DNA of 64,000 nucleotides from Gordionus sp. m RMFG-2023 (GCF_954871325.1 NC_088775.1:56335561-56399560); one strand, 5' to 3'. Numbered from the stretch's first letter, positions 36,331 to 47,650 are shown. Translations and numbers: made by a program. Notes: generated by a model not told the origin, from the letters alone.

Positions 36331-36759
36331 TATCTAAAATTATTTTTTTATAGTTAGTCTTAATTTTTATTATGATTATTAAATTTTATTTAGTTTATTT
36401 ACGATTTATTCCCAATTATTTAGTTAGAAGATATAATTATATTATTTTTTATAATTATTTAGTTAAAAATATCTATCTATTTAATCTATTAGACCTAAAT
36501 CTCATAATGTAATGTAATCTATTAGAATTTATCTTACAATGTGCATTAATTTAATCTGCCTTCATTTACTATAGCCCTATTCAAATAACTTCAACTCTTA
36601 GATATATATCAAAGCAATATATGAAATTGTATTTTTAAGTAATAAAATAAAATAACTTTACTTACTCAACTTTACTTGTTATATATCAAAGTAATATATG
36701 GAATTGTATTTTTAAATAATAAACTAAATTTAATTTAATCATCTTTACTTGTTACATTC

Positions 36760-38661
36760 TCAGCAGTTATTCGTCAAGTGTTCGTAAATAAGTCTTAATA
36801 CGATTTTGTAAGTTTTTCTATCTAACGAAGCACGTTTTATGAATTCCCAAGATAGATCTATGTCCGATAATGATCGATTTATTCTACCAAACCAACTATT
36901 TTTGTAGGATAGGAAAGGTTTGAGAGATAATTCTTCCAAAGGGGTAATAAAAAGGGCTTGATATACTAGGTTGTTTGGGGCTTGTCTGAGAATGTGCCCT
37001 AATATTTCGATTTTCCTATATTCACATGGTCTATATATAGGGAGAATGTCACATCTGGACCAAAGATTATGATTCGAAGTATTATACGGGTAGAAAGTTT
37101 TGGTAATATATCTAAGACATTTGTTAATGAACGTTTGCATCTTTTTACTTTCTTGTTTGGTATCTTTCCAAGTTTCTATACCATAGATTAAGGAGGGGAA
37201 TATTAAAGTTTTAAATAATCGAATCTTTAACGGAATTGATAATTGATTCGAACTCCATATTTTCATAAAAGATCTATATTTCAGTCTGCCTTTATTTATT
37301 TTAGCTATTAGGTCTAGTTTAGTATTTCCTTTTCTATTCAGTATCACTCCTAGATATTTTAATTGTTGAACTTCTGCTATTTTTCTCACTTGTATCGTTA
37401 GATTCATGTTTGGAGGGGAGAATATTGATGTCATCAACTTTGTTTTATCAATATTTATTTTTAAACCAAAAAAATCAGCAACTTGGGTCATCATGTCCAC
37501 TAGCAATTGGAGGTGTGATATAGAATCTCCTATAATGCAAATATCATCGGCAAAAGCAAGAATATTAAATTTTACGATGGGAATCTGAGCTAAACATTGT
37601 TTAGTCACTCTTTTTATGATATAGTTTGTAATAAAATTAAAAAGAAGAGGAGAAAGGACACATCCCTGTTTCAAACCTATCTTAACTGGTATTTTTGTTG
37701 ATTTATGACCCGCATGGATAATTTGTATCGAGTAATCATTATAGATATTTTTTAATATTTTTACCAAAGAAGTTGGAGTATTAACTTCTTCTAATGCTAT
37801 CCATAACCTATCATGAATAATCGTATCAAAAGCTTTCCTAAAATCCAGAGCTATAATTATTAATTGCCTTTTTCGTATTATAGATTTCTCTATTTGTATC
37901 TTTAAGTTGAGAATAGCCTCAAGAGCATTATGCCCCTTTCTAAATGAAACTATTGAATCCACATAATCTCGTTCTATAAAAGGTTTGAGTCGATTTAGGA
38001 TTATGTTAGTGAAAATCTTATAAATTATAGAATTTAGTGAGATTCCTCTCCAATCCTCTAGAGTTTTAGGGTACTTAGTTTTTGGAAAATTAATTAGGGT
38101 AGCCGATAGCCAATCACTAGGGCAGATCCCTTCCTTCCATACTCTCGATATGATAGGGAATAGTATATCGGCGGATAATATAGGGTCCGTTTTTAAATAT
38201 TCACTACGAATATTATCTTGACCACACGCCTTGTGATTTTTTAGTTTCTTTATTATATTTATTATTTCACTCTTGATAGGATCTATGATTCTATCTGTAT
38301 TTTGGAATAAGGTAGAGAGGGAAGAATGTGTAGATAAAGATGTAGTATTATGAGTATTATCTTGTGGGAGAAATAATTGTGGGGGCCAGAGGTACGAAGT
38401 GGATGGACCATGATGAATGCAAGACTCACTTTGGTTTGGTAAATGTAATAATTTAGATGGCAAGAGATTATAGGAAGAAGAGTTTTGAGGGCATAGATCA
38501 GAAGGCCATTTAGGAGGGTTCTGGAGTAATTGCACCTGAGGAGGCCAGGAGTTTGAGGAAGATGCATTTTGGTCAATGGGAGATTCTAAATTTGAGTTGT
38601 ACGTAGAATTAGATAAAAAATTTGAGATATAAGAATTTTGAGCGGGAAGGAGTTGGGCCAA
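36760..38661 (-). CDS. LINE reverse transcriptase ORF
   Basis: 633 residues open from a TAA just upstream. The listed first residue is a TTG codon, so translation must enter from the upstream frame or from an internal start. Residues 1-125 form a proline/serine/asparagine-rich linker with repeated SPIDQNASSS and SWPPQVQLL motifs. Reverse transcriptase follows: ACGQDNIRSEYLK, DWRGISLNS, IALDFRKAFDTI, GLKQGCVLSPLLFN, AFADDICIIG (YxDD equivalent FADD) and INIDKTKLM. A C-terminal region with RCDILPIYR and a conserved H/R/W pattern ends it. Uninterrupted for about 1.9 kb, so a recent copy. Clade not fixed: CR1/jockey-like by layout. Confidence 0.85.
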   Translation of the reverse strand: MAQLLPAQNSYISNFLSNSTYNSNLESPIDQNASSSNSWPPQVQLLQNPPKWPSDLCPQNSSSYNLLPSKLLHLPNQSESCIHHGPSTSYLWPPQLFLPQDNTHNTTSLSTHSSLSTLFQNTDRIIDPIKSEIINIIKKLKNHKACGQDNIRSEYLKTDPILSADILFPIISRVWKEGICPSDWLSATLINFPKTKYPKTLEDWRGISLNSIIYKIFTNIILNRLKPFIERDYVDSIVSFRKGHNALEAILNLKIQIEKSIIRKRQLIIIALDFRKAFDTIIHDRLWIALEEVNTPTSLVKILKNIYNDYSIQIIHAGHKSTKIPVKIGLKQGCVLSPLLFNFITNYIIKRVTKQCLAQIPIVKFNILAFADDICIIGDSISHLQLLVDMMTQVADFFGLKINIDKTKLMTSIFSPPNMNLTIQVRKIAEVQQLKYLGVILNRKGNTKLDLIAKINKGRLKYRSFMKIWSSNQLSIPLKIRLFKTLIFPSLIYGIETWKDTKQESKKMQTFINKCLRYITKTFYPYNTSNHNLWSRCDILPIYRPCEYRKIEILGHILRQAPNNLVYQALFITPLEELSLKPFLSYKNSWFGRINRSLSDIDLSWEFIKRASLDRKTYKIVLRLIYEHLTNNC

Positions 38662-40111
38662 GGTTTAGCAGATTTGGAAGCCAGAAACTTGAGGTAGATG
38701 GACTTTGATCAATGGGAGATATTACTATTTGGTTATTTGATGTAGAGGAGGGATCGTTGCAATTATTTGATGTAGAGGAGGGTTCGTTGCTATTAAATAT
38801 TTTAGAGTAATGTGAAACCCATATTTCCATTTGTATCTCTGGATCTGTAATTTCTTTTGAGTTGTGACTAAGTTTAAAAAATTGCTCTTTTTTGAAAGAA
38901 GTGAAGGATTTCAATAATTTAAAAGCTTTATATGAATCATTTGCACTGAACGAATTACTTATCTCAGTGGCACGATCCTCAAGGAATTTCCTCTTATCTC
39001 TTCTGAGTTTATGACTTATATCGTTTAGGATATACATGGCTCTGTTTCTCCTATAATGACCACTCCCCACTAGATTTGAAATAAGATTTTTTGATTCTAT
39101 TGAGATCCAGTCCGGATAATTCATCTTGGCTGGTAAGGAATTTGATGCCGCATTGTTGAAAATGTCACGGGTATTTTCCCATAGTGTGTCCGAGGATAAG
39201 TTGTTAGTATGATCGATAAATTTATGAGAATTATTTCTGATTTGTTTTATATATTCTGTTTTGATATTGTGATCATTTAAAGCCTCGATATCTAATTTGG
39301 GACGTTTCGAAAGTGACTTTCCGTTTCTTTTCTTCTTCATATGCCATATCTTCGGGTCTATTACCATAGAGCAATCTATAATTTTATGGTCAGAGTTAAA
39401 TAAAACCTGATGAAGAACTTTAATATTTTTTATCCAACTCATAGTCGACCTATTACAAATAAAATAGTCTATTTGAGACCAAGTATTGTAAGTTGGGCTA
39501 AAATATGTGTATATCTCTCTTTTATCCGAATGTTCGAAGAAAGTATTAGCTATTCGAAGATCTAACTTATGACAGAGTTTTAATAGTAGTTTTCCTCCAA
39601 TATCGGATTTAATATTTAGTGTTCCTGAACCAAGGGAAATATGATTCTTTATATCAATTTTTCCTACTTTCGCATTAAAATCCCCAGCAATTAGTAAGTT
39701 TTCGCGTTTCGGAAATTTATTTAGATATTCGTCAAGAAAAATGAAGAATGGTTGTTTTTCAGTATAGTTCACTGGTATATAAATATTTACAATATTTAAG
39801 GTTTTACATCTCATATTTACTTTTATGCTACATACCCTACTATTTACGCCATCGAATTTTGAGATGTAGCCCGATAGATTCTTTTTGATCAATATACAAA
39901 CTCCACACCAGTTTTTTTCAGTTTCGCCCGAGTTAAAGAGTAGGTAACCTTTGCAATTAATTTTACAAGTATCAATCCAATGTGTTTCTTGTATACAAGC
40001 AATGTCAACCGCTAGGGTATCTAATATTATTCTTAGTTGGGCAAATTTATTATTATTTAGGGATCTAGCATTTAGGGATATAATTCTTAGAGAACCAGAA
40101 AAATTGTTCAT
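38609..40111 (-). CDS. LINE apurinic-like endonuclease ORF
   Basis: 500 residues from ATG at 40111. Endonuclease/exonuclease/phosphatase motifs are complete: SLNARSL (N), CIQETHW (E), VNIYIPV, IAGDFNAKVG (D/N), IDYFICN and NSDHKIID (S-D-H). A helical region with NRAMYILNDISHKLRRDKRKFLEDRA follows (about 360-420), as in the EN-RT linker of such LINEs, then a repeated CNDPSSTSNN segment. It ends 53 nt inside the reverse transcriptase frame, in the -1/+2 relation. It would nick target DNA to prime reverse transcription. No separate gag-like ORF was found upstream. Confidence 0.85.
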   Translation of the reverse strand: MNNFSGSLRIISLNARSLNNNKFAQLRIILDTLAVDIACIQETHWIDTCKINCKGYLLFNSGETEKNWCGVCILIKKNLSGYISKFDGVNSRVCSIKVNMRCKTLNIVNIYIPVNYTEKQPFFIFLDEYLNKFPKRENLLIAGDFNAKVGKIDIKNHISLGSGTLNIKSDIGGKLLLKLCHKLDLRIANTFFEHSDKREIYTYFSPTYNTWSQIDYFICNRSTMSWIKNIKVLHQVLFNSDHKIIDCSMVIDPKIWHMKKKRNGKSLSKRPKLDIEALNDHNIKTEYIKQIRNNSHKFIDHTNNLSSDTLWENTRDIFNNAASNSLPAKMNYPDWISIESKNLISNLVGSGHYRRNRAMYILNDISHKLRRDKRKFLEDRATEISNSFSANDSYKAFKLLKSFTSFKKEQFFKLSHNSKEITDPEIQMEIWVSHYSKIFNSNEPSSTSNNCNDPSSTSNNQIVISPIDQSPSTSSFWLPNLLNLGPTPSRSKFLYLKFFI

Positions 40112-41440
40112 TGTAATGTTAGTAAATTTATTTAGTAATTAAAAATTAGAGAAATAATTTATATTACTAGATTAAAAATTTATTTAACGATTTATAAAAC
40201 AAGATATCGGACAATATATATTATCAAGATTTCACTATATAAAATAAAGTTTTTCAGACAATTTATTTAACGATTTATAAAACACGATGTCGACAATATA
40301 TATTATCAAGACTTCACTATATAAAATAAAGTTTTTCAGACAACTTATATCACTATTTATCAAAGCAATTTTTTTGACAGCTTATTACTACAATTAAATA
40401 GATTTTTTATCAAGATTTCTCTATAAAAAAAACGGAATTTGAATTATCATAACAATTTCCGACAGCTACAACAATATAATATTTCCAAGAATTTTTCCCT
40501 ATTTCGTCTATTAATATCAGTTTTAGATATTAGTATTACAACGATATAATATCAAATTTGAGACAGGTTTCAACAGCACTAAAAGTGAGTAATAATAGAA
40601 TTAATAAATCATACGAGAGAAAAAACTTGTAAATATAATAGATTTTTTTTATCAAGATTTCTCTATAGAAAAAAAAAATGGAATTTAAATTATCAAACAA
40701 TTTCCGACAGCTACAACAATATAATATTTTCAAGATTTTTTCCCATTTCGTCTATTAATGTCAGTTTTAGATATTAATATTTCACGATATAATGAGACAA
40801 GTTTCAACAGCACTAAAAGTGAGTAATAATAGAAGAAAATCATAAATCATACGAGAGAAAAAACTTGTAAATCTGTTGTATATATAAGAATTGATAAAAG
40901 TAATTAATCTTTTGAGAAAGTTTCGAGAATTTTAACGATATACTAGGAATAATTATAATTTAAAAGTTATAATAGTATATAAATTAACAGAAGATAAAAT
41001 TAAAGAAAATAATAATATATATAAAATAAAATAAAAAATAAATAAAAAATAAAATATAAAAATCTAGGAATAATTGTAATTTAAAAGTTTGACGTTACAT
41101 ATAGTATATAAATTAATAGTATTTAAATTAACCGAAGATAAAATTAAAGAAAATAATAATATATATAAAATAAATAAAATAAAATTATTATCCGATTTAT
41201 TTTGTTAAAATATAAAATATACATTTTGTTTTATAAAAGAAAAGAAAAAACAAATGTTATTTAAAAAGTTTAAATAGAGATTATCAAATTTAATAAATCA
41301 TCGTATTATCCAAAGAGTTAACATAGTGATTACCTTATCATCGTATTATCCAAAGAGTTAACATAGTGATTACCTTAAATAGTGATTCTAAAAATTACTT
41401 AGTATGAATTTTTGTTAAAAAACAAATGTTATTTAGGATA
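40112..41440 (-). repeat. LINE 5' region built of tandem duplications
   Basis: Four sets of direct repeats stand upstream of the endonuclease start: period about 83 (TATTTAACGATTTATAAAAC at 40181 and 40264), about 245 (CAATTTCCGACAGCTACAAC at 40453 and 40698), about 144 (AAGATAAAATTAAAGAAAAT at about 40990 and 41133) and 40 (CATCGTATTATCCAAAGAG at 41299 and 41339). Tandem promoter monomers are known from 5' UTRs of some LINEs. I infer a similar role. Confidence 0.7.
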
Positions 41441-41860
41441 AAAATAAAGTTATTACCAAACTATAATTTACTACTGGCACCTTACTTTAAAAAGATGAAA
41501 TGTGCAATAATTTTTTTTCAATTTTTTTAAAGATTTATATAAGTTAATTGATGATACTACGAAATAAGATTTATAAATAGATTACATGACTTGTTTATTA
41601 ACTCATATTTTGTTATATTTTATTACTCTAAAATAATAATTTAATTTTTTTTAAATTCTGGAACCCTAACTGAGGGATCTAGACTAGTGCTTGAGATCTA
41701 ACTCGTTATATTAAAATTTATTAATGTTTACAGCCCTTAATATTTTTGATTAGTAATTTTTTTAAATCTCACTTTCGCGTTTCAATTTGTATATAGAATT
41801 TAATTTTATTTATAAAACTCTTCATATATTATTAAAGATCAATTCACTATATTGCCACAA

Positions 41861-42015
41861 TATACAAATGGTGTATTATTGATAATAACAATTATCCTAT
41901 AGGAGACTTAATAAACCAATATAATATACAAACCTGGGGTTTGGGGCTTGTTGGGGCAAAAATTAACTTTTACTAGAATCAATCTTAAAATATAAAATAT
42001 TAAAAATATTTATTA
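41861..42015 (-). repeat. Dispersed ~150-bp repeat, right copy (inverted)
   Basis: Inverse copy of 34797-34944 (ATTATCCTATAGGAGACTTA, CTGGGGTTTGGGGCTTGTTG). Together the pair brackets 6.9 kb that holds the LINE. 41450-41860 carries nothing recognisable. Confidence 0.85.
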
Positions 42016-42277
42016 ACGTATAACTTAAGTTAAGTGTTTGTTGGGCTATCTCATGGTATTTAATAAATTCAATTATAAATTGTCAAGATTATGATGATAT
42101 TGACAAAAACGACTACTAGCCCTATTCCTACTATTGGAAGAAAGTTGATAATGAGATCAAAAATTTTGATTATTTACCGGGCGGCTAAAAATCATCGCGT
42201 TTTGAAATCTTATTAACTCCGAAACGTGTCATTCGTTTTTTATGAAATCTCCTGTCTTAATATTCTCAAAATATATA

Positions 42278-42485
42278 ATTTAAAGTGGTTTTTAGAAAAT
42301 TAAGATAAAAAAAATGTAGTCGTACTATATTTTTAAAGATTTCCTTTAATTCATAAACTATAACATAAAAACAAAATATTTTAAATTTTATAAAGTGGCT
42401 TTTAGAAAATTAAGATAAAAAAATGTAGTCGGACATATATATTTTTAAAGATTTCTTCAAATTCATAAACTATAACATAAAATAT
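42278..42485. repeat. ~118-bp tandem duplication
   Basis: TTTTAGAAAATTAAGATAAA, AATGTAGTCG and TTCATAAACTATAACATAAA occur twice in the same order, near 42285 and 42403. Non-coding. Confidence 0.75.
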
Positions 42486-42599
42486 TTTGGCATTATTAAA
42501 CAAATCTCATTATTAAATACCACTAACAATATAAACATACGTTAATTTTTCTAAATTATGTATTTTATCAAAGATCTGATAATGATGAAATTTTGACAT

Positions 42600-42870
42600 G
42601 AGAATAAAAATTGGAATCAAGTTTAATTCCTGAATTCTCTAAGAAAAAGTGGAATATTAATCCAGTTCACCAAGCTAACCCCATGGTTATCATATAACTC
42701 ATCAATCTCCTTTTGTTTTTCAACTAAGATTTTATCAAGCAAAACCATAGATTCGTAATACGAATTTCACTAGAATTTATCAGATACCTACCCAATTTCT
42801 TGATGTTACCTGTCATATTAATAGACATTTTTTGTTTATTTCACAAAGTAAGACTTTTGGAAAGAACTTT
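42600..42870 (-). pseudogene. hAT transposase middle-domain remnant
   Basis: Minus-strand frames read NSYYESMVLLDKILVEKQKE, then IPLFLRESGIKL, matching the RWNSYY...L..K region of BED-type hAT transposases (compare RWNSYYQSMKLIDKML at 47995). The frame changes upstream of NSYY and stops are present. Only about 90 residues survive. Confidence 0.6.
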
Positions 42871-42926
42871 GTGATATTATTTTATGTTATCAGCTAAAGC
42901 TAAAAAGTTTCTGATGCCCATAATTA

Positions 42927-43872
42927 GGGGAGACCGGTGTTATAATGAACCCAGGGTTATAGTGAGAGTGGCTTTATTTTCTAGAGTATTAAACTCTAAG
43001 AGATAATTTTTACCAAAACTATATACTTATATATTGCATATGCGGCTATAATTTTTATTTCTATCAAACCGCTTGAAGAATTTTTATAATGCTTTATATC
43101 ATTCGTACCTTCAAAAGTAACTTTTTACACTTTTACTATTTTTCAAAAATAAAGATTAATATACAATTTTACCACACAAAAATCATCTTATATAAAAGAA
43201 AAAATCCTATTTTATAGAATAACAATTTACCCGAACAAAATTGATATAAATACTTCAAAATATGATCTTAATCAAAGTGGTGCTACTGGGGCTATTTTTA
43301 TGGTGCTAGGTAGAACCTTTTTTTTTGCTATTTTTTAAAAATTTGACATGCAAAAAAAAGTCAAGGAGAGACCAACTAAAAGAAAAAAAATCGAAAAATG
43401 TTATTATATGATAAATAATTGTTTGGTATACAAATAAATTATATCAAGCATAACAATCAAGACTGCTTTCAATGTCAGTTATTAGTTACATGGCTTTGCA
43501 ATTTTATTGTTTTTTTATTTGCAAAGATTGTGAATGTTTTAAATGATTTTATATAACACTTTTATGTTTTAAACCATTAAATATATCTTAATAAAAAAAT
43601 ATATAACTTTTATATATGGAAAATTAAGCAGAGTTTATAATAGCCTCGACCAAGCGCTTGTTCGTCACCCGGTAGGGTTCACTCGGTTACCAAAATAAAT
43701 TCCAGGAAAAAGGATATTTTGAAAAAATTATTAGAGATGTATTTTTGTAATTTAAACATATCATAAAACTAATAGAGCTGAACAAAATGAGATATTTTTT
43801 ATTAAAAATGATAAAGTACTTATAATTTTCTTAAGGTTTGCCTTTATGGTTCGCCATAACCCCGTTCTCCCC
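42927..43872. mobile_element. 946-bp MITE with TA target site (Tc1/mariner type)
   Basis: Terminal inverted repeats GGGGAGACCGGTGTTATAAT (42927) and, inverse of the right end, GGGGAGAACGGGGTTATGGC (43872) are flanked by TA on both sides. The interior has no transposase frame. Two related GGTTATAGTGAG / GGTTATGGCGAA motifs lie inside the termini. A TA target points to Tc1/mariner or pogo mobilisation. Confidence 0.75.
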
Positions 43873-44469
43873 TACAAGTTTTCAATAAATTAAAAAGAAA
43901 AAACTTGATGTTTAATATTTAAAATGATTAGATGAAAAAGAGAAATCTATTTTATTACTTAGAATCTTTTTTATATATTTTGAGTCAAAAAAAAGAAAAG
44001 CCTTTTTCAATAAAAAAATGTTTTTAGAGCCAATCCCCATTTTAACTTAATTTTCAGATTCAACTAAGTCGAAAAGTCGATAAATATAAAATTGTAACTT
44101 TCATGAAACTCCATTCGCGATATGATAATATTTTGAGCTCGGCTAATTACAATATTAAATTTGTTAAATTTGAAATAATATGTGATTATATTTATTTAAT
44201 TATGGTTATATAATAATTTAAATAATAAAAGTCAATTAAACTTCAACTGTTAAAGCTTAATTAATATTTAGTGAGTTATTGATATTATATTTTTAATACA
44301 GAATTTGATTGCAAGCTGACATAGTGAAAATATAATTTATATGTATAATCTAAACTAATAATTAAAATAGTATTCATTTAATAAAAATTTAAATAATCTT
44401 ATTAATTTCTAAATAATAAAATTAAATCTATATATTACTTAATGGAATTATAAAAGAAATCATTCAAGG

Positions 44470-44609
44470 AGCTATCAAAAAAATTCATTTTTAGTTCAAG
44501 TGGATATTAAGGAGCCATTAAAAAAATTTTTTTTTGCTTCAGGGGGCTCTTCAAATTTTTCAGAGGGCTCGAGCCCCTGCGCCCCCCCCCCTCCCTAGCG
44601 ACGCCATTG
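44470..44609. repeat. hAT terminus with C-tract
   Basis: Ends CTAGCGACGCCATTG (44609), whose inverse CAATGGCGTCGC resembles the CAGTGGCGTAG end of the nested hAT at 19570. A C-tract and GGGGCTC/GAGCCCC motifs lie just inside, as in that family. The partner end was not found. Confidence 0.5.
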
Positions 44610-44828
44610 ACATATTTTAAATTTATGGACTACAATTTCTTCTATATTCAATTTTATTTATTTGTATAAAATAATTTTGGATAAATTTGATTAATATAAT
44701 AAAAACATTTTATTTATAATTTTAATAAAATTGATAGGCTATAAAATAAAAATAAATTTTACCTGTCAATACTCAGCTTACCTGTCAATTCTCAGTTTAG
44801 TTACACCGCGAGATAGGTGTTATAAGAT

Positions 44829-45220
44829 ATGAAAAAAAATAATTATATTGGCACTCAAAATATAAATATTAAACTTGAAAATATAGAACAAAATATATTG
44901 CCAGTTACTAATATATATGGGGAGAATTTTGATAACACTCATCCAATCTTAAGAAATCTCTATCAAAATCAAATTCGAGAATCTGAAAATCATCGAAGAT
45001 TACAAACACCATCCATATCTTCTGGTACATTAATTAACAAGTAAACTTTATTATAGTTGTAATAAGAATATTTTTATAAACAATTAAATTATTTTTTAGG
45101 GATTTAATATTACAATAATTTTTATAAAATATTAGGAGAACATTTGCAAATTTTAAAGATAAATTAAATAGTTGCTATAAAAATTATTATTTACAAAAAA
45201 ATAAGATATTAGTGTATTGA
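44829..45220 (+). CDS. Possible two-exon host gene, unknown function
   Basis: Exon 1 is 44829-45040 (MKKNNYIGTQNINIKLENIEQ... to SSGTLIN), exon 2 45136-45220 (RTFANFKDKLNSCYKNYYL..., stop TGA), giving 98 residues. The intron (45041-45135, 95 nt) has an AA|GTAAAC donor and ATATTAG acceptor, and the phases join in frame. The product is hydrophilic, rich in N, I and L, with no signal peptide or membrane segment. I recognise no domain. Duplicated CTTACCTGTCAAT.CTCAG sits 30-60 bp upstream of the ATG. Composition is less biased than in the flanks, hence a tentative call. 45240-45810 shows nothing. Confidence 0.35.
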
Positions 45221-45817
45221 GCTAACTTATATTTACATAGGTAAATCTTACAAATTATAATTTAATAGATTTTATTTCCTATTCAGACATTAGCCTAAGC
45301 CCAAAAAAACTAATGTTATAGTCTATAATTTTTTTTTTTAATTTTTTTATATTAATGTTATATTCAAATACTTCTTAATATATTTGTAAATAATTAAGTG
45401 GTGAACTCTGAATTTATCTTTAAAAGATAAATAATAGTTATTTATCATACAACAGTTTTGGCAATTTAAATTCTTAAAATAATTATACCATTCTAATTAT
45501 GGACATTTTATTACAATGATTTTTTGATATACAAATTAAAATCCATATCTGTTCTTTATAAACTTTAAAGAAAAATTTATATCTTCTACCAATAATAGAT
45601 AATTTATTTAAGAATACCTAATTTATTATAGTTTATGTATATTTGGTTAAATTATTCAATTGGGTCTATAAATTATTAGTTTTAGTTATTTAACTTGTAC
45701 TTCCATATATAAAAATATAGAATTAAATAAAATAATTTAGGATATATAATTAATATAAATTTTGCATCATAATTTGTTTACATTTAAAGAAAGCATTCCA
45801 TGTCAAGGTAGAGTAAT

Positions 45818-45997
45818 TAGTTTTGTTAAATGGCACAGTTTTTGAAATGGCTAGCGAAATATTTTAGCCAAAAAAATAATATACAACTTTGAGATTTTGT
45901 TTATAGGCATCTATTAATAAAATATCAAGGCTTGCATAATATTGCTTAGCAAAAATATTGGGTTAGCTTTTTTAAATCAAGCCATTTAACAACACTA
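45818..45997. mobile_element. 180-bp hAT-type MITE
   Basis: Termini TAGTTTTGTTAAATGGC (45818) and inverse TAGTGTTGTTAAATGGC (45997), with inner GGCTAGC / GCTAACCC similarity. These match the TAGTGTTGTTAA end of the fold-back element. I see no clear 8-bp duplication. Confidence 0.6.
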
Positions 45998-46064
45998 AAA
46001 GCAGGATTGTATATTTGAATAGACAAATACGATTTGGTCACATGATATTTGACGGCTCAAATAT

Positions 46065-46420
46065 GTAGTGTTGTTAAAAGTTACTTTTGAAATTTAACTA
46101 GCTACAATTACTAATTAATCCATAAGAAGATAACTCTGCAATTTACTATATAAAAATATAATCACACTGAAAAAAAATACCGGTGAATAGAATATATTTA
46201 CACTGATGTATATCAAGATATCATTTATTTGCCCTTATTTTTTATTCATAATTCGGGCTTAATACACTTTTATTTACATTTAACAAACTATTTTTATATT
46301 TTCTGTCTATAGGGCATGCTCAGCCCTGTCGAAAAATAAGTTTCCCTAGACTGAACAAACGTTATTGGCGAGCTCTTAGTGTGAGGATAGAATTATATTT
46401 AATAATAGAAAAATTTAATT
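46065..46420. repeat. Dispersed repeat with hAT-type left end (second copy 55130-55500)
   Basis: Starts TAGTGTTGTTAAAAGTTACT. It shares ATTACACTGAAAA/AATCACACTGAAAA, TATTTACACT, ATTCGGGC and AAAAATAAG with 55130-55500 in the same order. No coding frame. Both copies end in sequence resembling a GGGC-rich hAT edge. Confidence 0.5.
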
Positions 46421-47650
46421 TCCTTTTAATTAGTTCATTTGCTAGCCTTAGATTTATTTTGTAAATTCCACAAATGTTAGCTTTATGATATGGTAATTAA
46501 CCGATTTTTTAAAAAGATCGAATCCCTATCACGATCTTTTCAAAAAAAGAGGATCGAGATCCAGGATCGACCTTTTTTTAAAAAAAGATCGCGATCACGA
46601 TTTTTTTTTCTATTCAAATTTCTGAAGGAAATTTCTGACCAATGCAAAATTAACTAATATATGTTATAAATTTATTGTAACTGAATAATAATATAATATA
46701 ACCGATGCAAAATTAACTAATATAAAAATAAATTAAATATGGTAGAAATTTATTGTAATTGAATAATAAATATAACAATTATAATATATTTATTTATAAT
46801 TAAAATTAGCTTTTAATAATAAAATTTTTTCTAAATTATCATCATTTAAACATCCGCATCTTTCATTTAGAACATGTTTAGCTTTACTAAACAAGTGCTC
46901 CACAGGAGCGCTTGAAGGCAAAGGTGTATTTTTATTCAGTAAATATTTTTTTTAAATTAATATAAGTATTAAAAATATTCATGGAATCATCATTTGAATA
47001 AAAAATTTTTTAACGGAACAAGCATTTTATACAGTATTTTTCCCAAAAAAGCATCAATGTCATCCATACATTCATTTGAGGTATTCACATATGGTTGTTC
47101 CTGCATATTTTCCAAATGGGCAACTAATCTTTCGTGTTGGCAGATTAATATAAGGCCAATTAAATTTAAATTTAGGGTGAATCATGGCTGCCAAAATGTT
47201 AATGTCTTCATACAGTGAAGAAAATCTATATTATGAAATGATAATTAATTTATTATTAAATAAGTGTTCATTTTATTCATATAAATCAAATCAAGTATCT
47301 GCAAAACTTAACCCTTTTAAATTTTACAGTCAAGTCTGGCACATCATCTGTATGGTAATTTGGGTCATATCATAAATATTGATTAAATGTAAACTTAATA
47401 CTTAATATACAAAGAAATTAACATTGTAATTTATTTACAAAGAATATTAATCAAAATATTAGCTTAAAATTCAAATAATCTAATAAATTTTTAATGTCTT
47501 CAAAGGCCCATTAATATTTTACTAGATATCAGAGGTTTAGTAGAACTGGCCTGTTAAAAATATTTTACTAAATTTGCCAGATCTTTGCAATTTTTTAATA
47601 TATTTTGCAGATATCTGAGAATATAAAATAATTGCATAAAAAAATATTAC

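Larger units (their letters stand above)
36580..41440 (-). mobile_element. Nearly complete APE-type LINE with repeated UTRs
   Basis: On the minus strand: a 5' region with several tandem duplications (41440-40112), an endonuclease frame (40111-38609), a reverse transcriptase frame (38661-36760) and a short 3' UTR containing a duplicated ~80-bp block (36599-36755, GTATTTTTAAGTAATAAA type). Both domains look uninterrupted. The only defect I see is the frame change between them. No poly-A tail or target duplication could be fixed at the 3' end, so the exact left edge is uncertain. It sits between the two inverted 147-bp repeats. Confidence 0.8.
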
